Part shown: positions 13,433 through 17,839 of the stretch, in pieces
Layout of the letters: every line of letters starts with the position of its first letter
Numbering within the stretch: the stretch's first letter is position 1
DNA from: an uncultured Romboutsia sp.
Lineage (GTDB): Bacteria; Bacillota; Clostridia; Peptostreptococcales; Peptostreptococcaceae
Reading direction: 5' to 3'
DNA length: 17,839 nt
Assembly (NCBI GenBank): GCA_937907205.1
Contig: CALESE010000071.1
Span: 1 to 17,839, forward strand
The notes under the pieces: model-generated
Told to the model about the DNA's origin: nothing
Databases searched by the model: none
What the model saw: the letters and a program-made list of their open reading frames with translations, nothing else
Program-made: the position numbers and the translations under genes

Positions 13433-14761
13433 ATGGAAGTAAACGTAAAAAATATGAATAATGTAATTAGTAAGGTATATCAAAACAGTATAGCACAAGA
13501 ATTAGGTATAGAAGTTGGAGACTTACTTATATCAGTTAATGAACAACCAATACAAGACATAATAGAGTATAGATTTTTATTAAGTGATGAATACTTAGAA
13601 GTAGAAATACAAAAGCTTGATGGTGAAATATATATATATGAAATTGAAAAGGATTATGATGAAGACTTAGGAATTGAGTTTACTAATCCAATAATAGATA
13701 AAGCTAAAAGTTGTAGAAATAAATGTGTATTTTGTTTTATAGATCAATTACCAAAAGGAATGAGAGAGACACTTTATTTTAAAGATGATGATTCAAGACT
13801 ATCATTCTTACAAGGTAACTTTGTAACTCTTACTAATATGAGTGAAGAAGATATAAACAATATAATAAAATACAGAATAAGTCCAATAAACATATCAGTT
13901 CACACAACCAATCCAGAACTTAGAAAAAAGATGATAAAAAATAAGTTTGCAGGTAAGTTATACGATATAATGAAAAGACTAGCTGATGCAAAGATTCAAA
14001 TGAATTGTCAGATAGTTTTATGTCCTGGATATAATGATAAAGAAGAATTAGAAAGAACTGTATCAGATTTAACAAAGCTATACCCATATGTAAATAGTGC
14101 AGCGGCAGTTCCAGTTGGAATAACAAAGCATAGAGATAATTTACCAACATTAGAAATATTTAATGAAAAAACTGCTGGAGAAGCAATTGATCAAGTAAAA
14201 AAACTTCAAGATAAATATCTTAAAGAATTAGGAACAAGGTTTATATTCTTATCTGATGAATTTTATGTTATGGCTAATAGAAAACTATTAGATTATGATG
14301 AATATGAAGGATTTATACAATTTGAAAATGGTGTTGGTATGATAAGTAGACTTGAAAGAGAAATACAAGATCATTTAAAAACATTGACACATGAGAAAAT
14401 AGATAGAAAGAAAAAGGTATCTATAGCTACAGGACATTCAGCATATGACTTTATATGTAATATGGCAAATGCTATTATGGATAAGTGTCCTAATATGGAA
14501 ATTAATGTTTATAAAATCGTAAATAATTTCTTTGGAGAGACAATAACTGTTTCAGGATTAATAACTGCAACAGATATAATAGATCAATTAAAAGACAAAG
14601 ATCTAGGAGAGACTTTATATATACCAAGAAGTATGTTAAAAGCAGATGAAGAAATATTCTTAGATAATATAACATTGGAAGAATTAATACAAACTATGAA
14701 TATTGAAGTTGTTCCTTGTTTAAATAAAGGAAATGATTTTGTAGATAAGATATTAAAATAA
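13433..14761 (+). CDS. DUF512 protein with PDZ and radical-SAM-like iron-sulfur domains
   Basis: 442 residues, soluble. The N-terminus is a PDZ-like domain (about 8-60: ISKVYQNSIAQELGIEVGDLLISVNEQPI). Next is a radical-SAM-like segment whose cluster motif is CRNKCVFC (Cys94, Cys98, Cys101, spacing CX3CX2C) followed by FIDQLPKGMRETLYFKDDDSRLSF, LQGNFVTLTNM and INISVHTTNPELR. The C-terminal part (about 225-430) is DUF512, with FLSDEFYVMA and FENGVGMISRLEREI. The CX3CX2C motif indicates a [4Fe-4S] cluster that may bind S-adenosylmethionine. The substrate is unknown. The protein is widespread in clostridia and cyanobacteria and commonly lies beside der, as here (14 bases before it). Confidence 0.87.
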   Translation: MEVNVKNMNNVISKVYQNSIAQELGIEVGDLLISVNEQPIQDIIEYRFLLSDEYLEVEIQKLDGEIYIYEIEKDYDEDLGIEFTNPIIDKAKSCRNKCVFCFIDQLPKGMRETLYFKDDDSRLSFLQGNFVTLTNMSEEDINNIIKYRISPINISVHTTNPELRKKMIKNKFAGKLYDIMKRLADAKIQMNCQIVLCPGYNDKEELERTVSDLTKLYPYVNSAAAVPVGITKHRDNLPTLEIFNEKTAGEAIDQVKKLQDKYLKELGTRFIFLSDEFYVMANRKLLDYDEYEGFIQFENGVGMISRLEREIQDHLKTLTHEKIDRKKKVSIATGHSAYDFICNMANAIMDKCPNMEINVYKIVNNFFGETITVSGLITATDIIDQLKDKDLGETLYIPRSMLKADEEIFLDNITLEELIQTMNIEVVPCLNKGNDFVDKILK

Positions 14762-14775
14762 GGAAGGAGAATATT

Positions 14776-16101
14776 ATGAGCGATAATAGACCAGTAGTAG
14801 CAGTCGTTGGAAGACCAAATGTAGGAAAGTCAACGCTGTTTAACAAATTAGCGGGAAAGAGAATATCCATAGTTGAAGATACACCAGGGGTAACTAGAGA
14901 CAGAATATTTACAGAGGTAGAATGGTTAAATCACTACTTTACGTTAATAGATACAGGAGGTATAGAACCAGATAATGGAGATATAATACTATCTCATATG
15001 AGAAATCAAGCGATGCTTGCTATGGATATGGCTCATATAATACTTTTTGTTGTTGATGGAAAAACAGGATTAACGGCAGCAGATAGAGAAGTTGCACAAA
15101 TACTTAGAAAGACTAAAAAGCCTGTACTATTAGTCGTAAATAAAATAGATAGTCAAAGTCAATTTGATAATGTATATGATTTTTATGAATTAGGGCTTGG
15201 AATGCCATTTGCAATATCAAGTGCTAATAGTATGGGACTGGGAGATTTACTTGATGAAGTAGTTCAAAATTTCCCAGAAGGATTAAACACAGAATATGAC
15301 GAAGATATAATAAGAGTTGCTATAACAGGTAAACCTAATGCAGGAAAAAGCTCAATACTTAATAATATATTAGGTGAAGAAAGGGTTATAGTAAGTCCAA
15401 TTGCAGGTACTACTAGAGATGCAGTAGATACTTATGTAGAAAAAAATGGTCAAAAATTTCTTCTTATAGATACAGCGGGAATAAGAAGAAAAAGTAAAAT
15501 CTACGAAACTGTAGAAAAATATAGTGTAATAAGATCTATGGCAGCAGTAGATAGAGCAGATGTTGTATTAATAGTAATTGATGCTAAAGAAGGTATAACT
15601 GAACAAGATACAAAAGTTGCTGGTATAGCTCATGATGAAGGTAAAGCATGTGTATTTGTTATTAACAAATGGGATTTATTAGAAAAGGATAATCATACTT
15701 TAAATAACTATGCTAAAGAAATAAAAGAAAAATTCCCATTCATGATGTATGCACCATCAATATTTGTTTCAGCAAAGACTAATCAAAGAATGAGCAAAAT
15801 ATTAGAAACAGTAGAATATGTAGCAAATGAACATTCTAAGAGAGTTTCAACTTCAGCATTAAATGAAGTAATAGGTGAAGCTGTTATGCTAAATCAACCA
15901 CCTTCAGATAAAGGTAAGAGATTAAAGATTTACTATGGCTCTCAAACTGGAGTTAAACCACCTAAATTTACATTATTTATAAATGATAAAGAGTTAACTC
16001 ATTTCTCATATCAAAGATATCTTGAAAATAAGATAAGAGAAAACTTTGGATTTGAAGGTACTCCTTTACAATTTGAATATAGAGAGAAGAATAAAAAGTA
16101 A
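14776..16101 (+). CDS. der: Ribosome-assembly GTPase Der (EngA)
   Basis: Essential GTPase that helps mature the 50S ribosomal subunit. It has the unique tandem G-domain layout: first domain GRPNVGKST (12-20), DTGG (59-62), NKID (122-125); second domain GKPNAGKSS (185-193), TTRDAVDT, DTAG and NKWD; then a C-terminal KH-like domain (about 350-441) ending YLENKIRENFGFEGTPLQFEYREKNKK. 441 residues, close to the B. subtilis protein (436). ATG with AAGGAGA upstream. Second gene of the operon; plsY follows after 17 bases. Confidence 0.98.
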   Translation: MSDNRPVVAVVGRPNVGKSTLFNKLAGKRISIVEDTPGVTRDRIFTEVEWLNHYFTLIDTGGIEPDNGDIILSHMRNQAMLAMDMAHIILFVVDGKTGLTAADREVAQILRKTKKPVLLVVNKIDSQSQFDNVYDFYELGLGMPFAISSANSMGLGDLLDEVVQNFPEGLNTEYDEDIIRVAITGKPNAGKSSILNNILGEERVIVSPIAGTTRDAVDTYVEKNGQKFLLIDTAGIRRKSKIYETVEKYSVIRSMAAVDRADVVLIVIDAKEGITEQDTKVAGIAHDEGKACVFVINKWDLLEKDNHTLNNYAKEIKEKFPFMMYAPSIFVSAKTNQRMSKILETVEYVANEHSKRVSTSALNEVIGEAVMLNQPPSDKGKRLKIYYGSQTGVKPPKFTLFINDKELTHFSYQRYLENKIRENFGFEGTPLQFEYREKNKK

Positions 16102-16118
16102 TTGCCTAGGGGGATAAA

Positions 16119-16727
16119 ATGATTAACTATATAATAATTTTAATTATTGCATATCTTTTAGGAAATATATCAACTTCATACATAATAGCTAAAAGATTAG
16201 CTGGAGTTGATATAAGAACTCAAGGTTCTGGTAATGCAGGTTCAACAAACGTACTTAGAACACTTGGTAAAAAAGCAGGAGCAATGACATTTATAGGAGA
16301 TTTATTAAAAGGAATTATAGCTGTATTTATAGGGTATGCTATATCAAAATTTGCAAATATAGATACAGTTATATCTGGATATGTAGCTGTATTTGGAGTT
16401 GTATGTGGACATAACTGGCCAGCATTTTTAGGATTTAGAGGTGGCAAGGGAGTTGCTACATCTCTAGGAGCTATGATAGCTGTAAATCCTATTATTGCAC
16501 TTTCTTGTTTTGGATTATTTTTAATAATAGTTGCAATTACTAAGTATGTTTCATTAGGTTCTGTAGTTGGAATAGCTGCATCACCAGTTATAATGATGTT
16601 TTTAAATAATAAAAATGGTGTAATTATAACTTTATTTTTAACTATTTCAGTTATATATACGCATAGAGAGAATATAAAAAGATTAATAAATGGAACGGAA
16701 AGAAAAATAGGTCAAAAGAAAGAATAA
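16119..16727 (+). CDS. plsY: Acyl-phosphate:glycerol-3-phosphate acyltransferase PlsY
   Basis: Integral membrane enzyme that transfers an acyl group from acyl-phosphate (made by PlsX, not in this window) to glycerol-3-phosphate, the first step of phospholipid synthesis. 202 residues with about five membrane helices. The three active-site blocks are present: QGSGNAGSTNVLRTLGKKAG (from residue 35), the GHNWPAFLGFRGGKGVATSLG loop (97-117) and the C-terminal YTHRENIKRLINGTERKI (around 180-197). ATG with AGGGGG upstream. gpsA, the source of its substrate, follows after 27 bases, so the pair forms a compact supply line for phosphatidic acid. Confidence 0.97.
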   Translation: MINYIIILIIAYLLGNISTSYIIAKRLAGVDIRTQGSGNAGSTNVLRTLGKKAGAMTFIGDLLKGIIAVFIGYAISKFANIDTVISGYVAVFGVVCGHNWPAFLGFRGGKGVATSLGAMIAVNPIIALSCFGLFLIIVAITKYVSLGSVVGIAASPVIMMFLNNKNGVIITLFLTISVIYTHRENIKRLINGTERKIGQKKE

Positions 16728-16754
16728 TTTTATTATCGTTAGGCGGTGTTTAAT

Positions 16755-17777
16755 ATGGAAAAAGTATGTGTTCTAGGAGCAGGAAGTTGGGGTAGTGCAT
16801 TAGCTTTAGTTCTTGCTAAAAAAGGATACGAAGTTATAATGTGGACATTAAGTAAAGAACAATCTGATAAAATAAATAAAACTAAGGAAAATATAGATTA
16901 TTTACCAGGTATATTGTTGCCAAATAATATAAGTGTAACTACTAATATTGAAGAAGCTGTAAAAGATAGTAAGATTATTGTTTTAGCAGTTCCATCACAG
17001 GCTATTAGAAGTATATCATCTCAAATAAAGTCATTTATAAAAGATGAACAAATACTTGTTGATGTAGCTAAAGGTCTTGAAAAAGGAAGTGGACTTAGGT
17101 TATCAGAAGTTTGTAAACAAGAGCTTCCAAATAACCCATATGTAGCTCTTTCTGGTCCATCTCATGCAGAAGAAGTTGCAAAAGATATACCTACAACAGT
17201 AGTAGTGGCTTCAAAAGATTTAAAAGTTGCTCAAATTGTTCAAGATATTTTTATGAGCCCTAAGTTTAGAGTTTATACAAATCCAGATATAGTAGGAGTT
17301 GAACTTGGTGGAGCTCTTAAAAATATAATAGCTTTTGGAGCTGGAATATGCGATGGATTAGGTTTAGGAGATAATTCAAAAGCGGCTTTAATGACAAGAG
17401 GAATAAGAGAGATAAGTAGGCTAGGAGAGGCTATGGGTGCTAATGTTTCTACGTTTACAGGACTTTCTGGTATAGGTGATTTAATAGTTACTTGTACAAG
17501 TATGCATAGTAGAAATAGAAGAGCTGGAATACTAATAGGTCAAGGTAAAAGTTTAGATGAAACTTTAAAAGAGATAAAAATGGTAGTTGAAGGTATAACT
17601 GCAACAGAAGTAGCTTATGAAGTTGCTAAAAAACTTAATGTAGATATGCCAATAACTAATGCAATATATTCTGTATTATATAAAGGTCTAAATGCTAATG
17701 AAGTTGTAATTGAATTAATGACGAGAAATAAAACTCATGAAATGGAAGAAATAGTAAATGAAAAGCTAGGATTTTAA
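16755..17777 (+). CDS. gpsA: NAD(P)-dependent glycerol-3-phosphate dehydrogenase GpsA
   Basis: Reduces dihydroxyacetone phosphate to sn-glycerol-3-phosphate for membrane lipids. The Rossmann motif is GAGSWGSALA (8-17). The conserved lysines are Lys106 in VAKGLEKG and Lys189 in VELGGALKNIIAFGAGICDGL; SGPSHAEEVA (133-142) and TFTGLSGIGDLIVTCTS with SRNRRAG form the substrate side. 340 residues from ATG 16755; I prefer this to a GTG at 16746, because AGGCGGTG (16741-16748) sits six bases before the ATG and includes that GTG. The stop codon is inside the terminator hairpin, so this is the last gene of the operon. Confidence 0.97.
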   Translation: MEKVCVLGAGSWGSALALVLAKKGYEVIMWTLSKEQSDKINKTKENIDYLPGILLPNNISVTTNIEEAVKDSKIIVLAVPSQAIRSISSQIKSFIKDEQILVDVAKGLEKGSGLRLSEVCKQELPNNPYVALSGPSHAEEVAKDIPTTVVVASKDLKVAQIVQDIFMSPKFRVYTNPDIVGVELGGALKNIIAFGAGICDGLGLGDNSKAALMTRGIREISRLGEAMGANVSTFTGLSGIGDLIVTCTSMHSRNRRAGILIGQGKSLDETLKEIKMVVEGITATEVAYEVAKKLNVDMPITNAIYSVLYKGLNANEVVIELMTRNKTHEMEEIVNEKLGF

Positions 17778-17790
17778 TCCTAGCTTTTTT
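17761..17790 (+). terminator. Intrinsic terminator of the gpsA operon
   Basis: AAAAGCTAGGAT (17761-17772) pairs with ATCCTAGCTTTT (17777-17788) around TTTA, with six T at 17785-17790. The gpsA stop codon (17775-17777) is at the loop. Confidence 0.92.
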
Positions 17791-17839
17791 ACGTACAAGG
17801 AAATTATATTATGAAAAATATTGTGGATAACCTATGAAT

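Noticed and set aside
17822..17830. TGTGGATAA, the exact reverse complement of a DnaA box (TTATCCACA)
   Set aside because: A single copy at the window edge with no cluster and no dnaA/dnaN neighbours; expected by chance.
17811..17837. Mini open frame MKNIVDNL before the window end
   Set aside because: Only eight codons, with no family match; cannot be called a gene or a leader peptide from this much sequence.
1..17839. tRNA, rRNA, CRISPR array, insertion sequence or riboswitch
   Set aside because: None seen: no repeat-spacer pattern, transposase, cloverleaf-like segment or long conserved leader; every gap between genes is below about 215 bases.

Overview
This is a low-GC, AT-rich stretch of a spore-forming Firmicute chromosome. 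Gene content and order (murG, divIB, two DUF881 genes, sbp, ftsZ, spoIIGA, sigE, sigG, ylmC, nrdR, pgeF, and later two YIEGIA-family genes, a DUF512 radical-SAM gene, der, plsY and gpsA) fit a clostridium. The strong SigE/SigG/SpoIIGA set means an endospore former. The absence of ftsA between sbp and ftsZ and the general codon style suggest the Peptostreptococcaceae (Clostridioides / Paraclostridium / Romboutsia type), but the genus is an inference. All genes supported here lie on the + strand.

Region by region: bases 1-974 hold the 3' part of murG and its terminator, followed by a short, unusually GC-rich, structured non-coding island (about 975-1066). Bases 1161-3707 are a division operon: divIB, two tandem DUF881 membrane proteins and the small basic protein sbp. 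Bases 3737-4993 are ftsZ with its own extended -10 promoter and terminator. Bases 5022-7590 are the sporulation sigma cluster: a Spo0A-type promoter with an abnormally long spacer, spoIIGA (protease for pro-SigE), sigE, an intergenic inverted repeat that reaches the sigG ribosome binding site, sigG and a strong terminator.

Bases 7638-11183 look like one operon: a PRC-barrel protein (YlmC/YmxH), NrdR, the peptidoglycan editing factor PgeF, and an OmpR-type response regulator with a histidine kinase that has almost no extracytoplasmic part. Bases 11239-13351 are a three-gene module of two paralogous YIEGIA-family membrane proteins and a 66-residue soluble partner. Bases 13365-17790 are a housekeeping operon: PDZ/radical-SAM DUF512 protein, GTPase Der, acyltransferase PlsY and glycerol-3-phosphate dehydrogenase GpsA. 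The last 49 bases hold no gene I can support.

Taken together, the window links septum formation (MurG, DivIB, DUF881, Sbp, FtsZ) to the switch into sporulation (SpoIIGA, SigE, SigG, YIEGIA), and ends with ribosome assembly and phospholipid precursor supply (GpsA makes glycerol-3-phosphate, PlsY acylates it). No mobile element, CRISPR array, tRNA or rRNA was seen. The least explained items are the YIEGIA-YIEGIA-small-protein module, the DUF512 protein, the sigE-sigG intergenic inverted repeat and the GC-rich island after murG.
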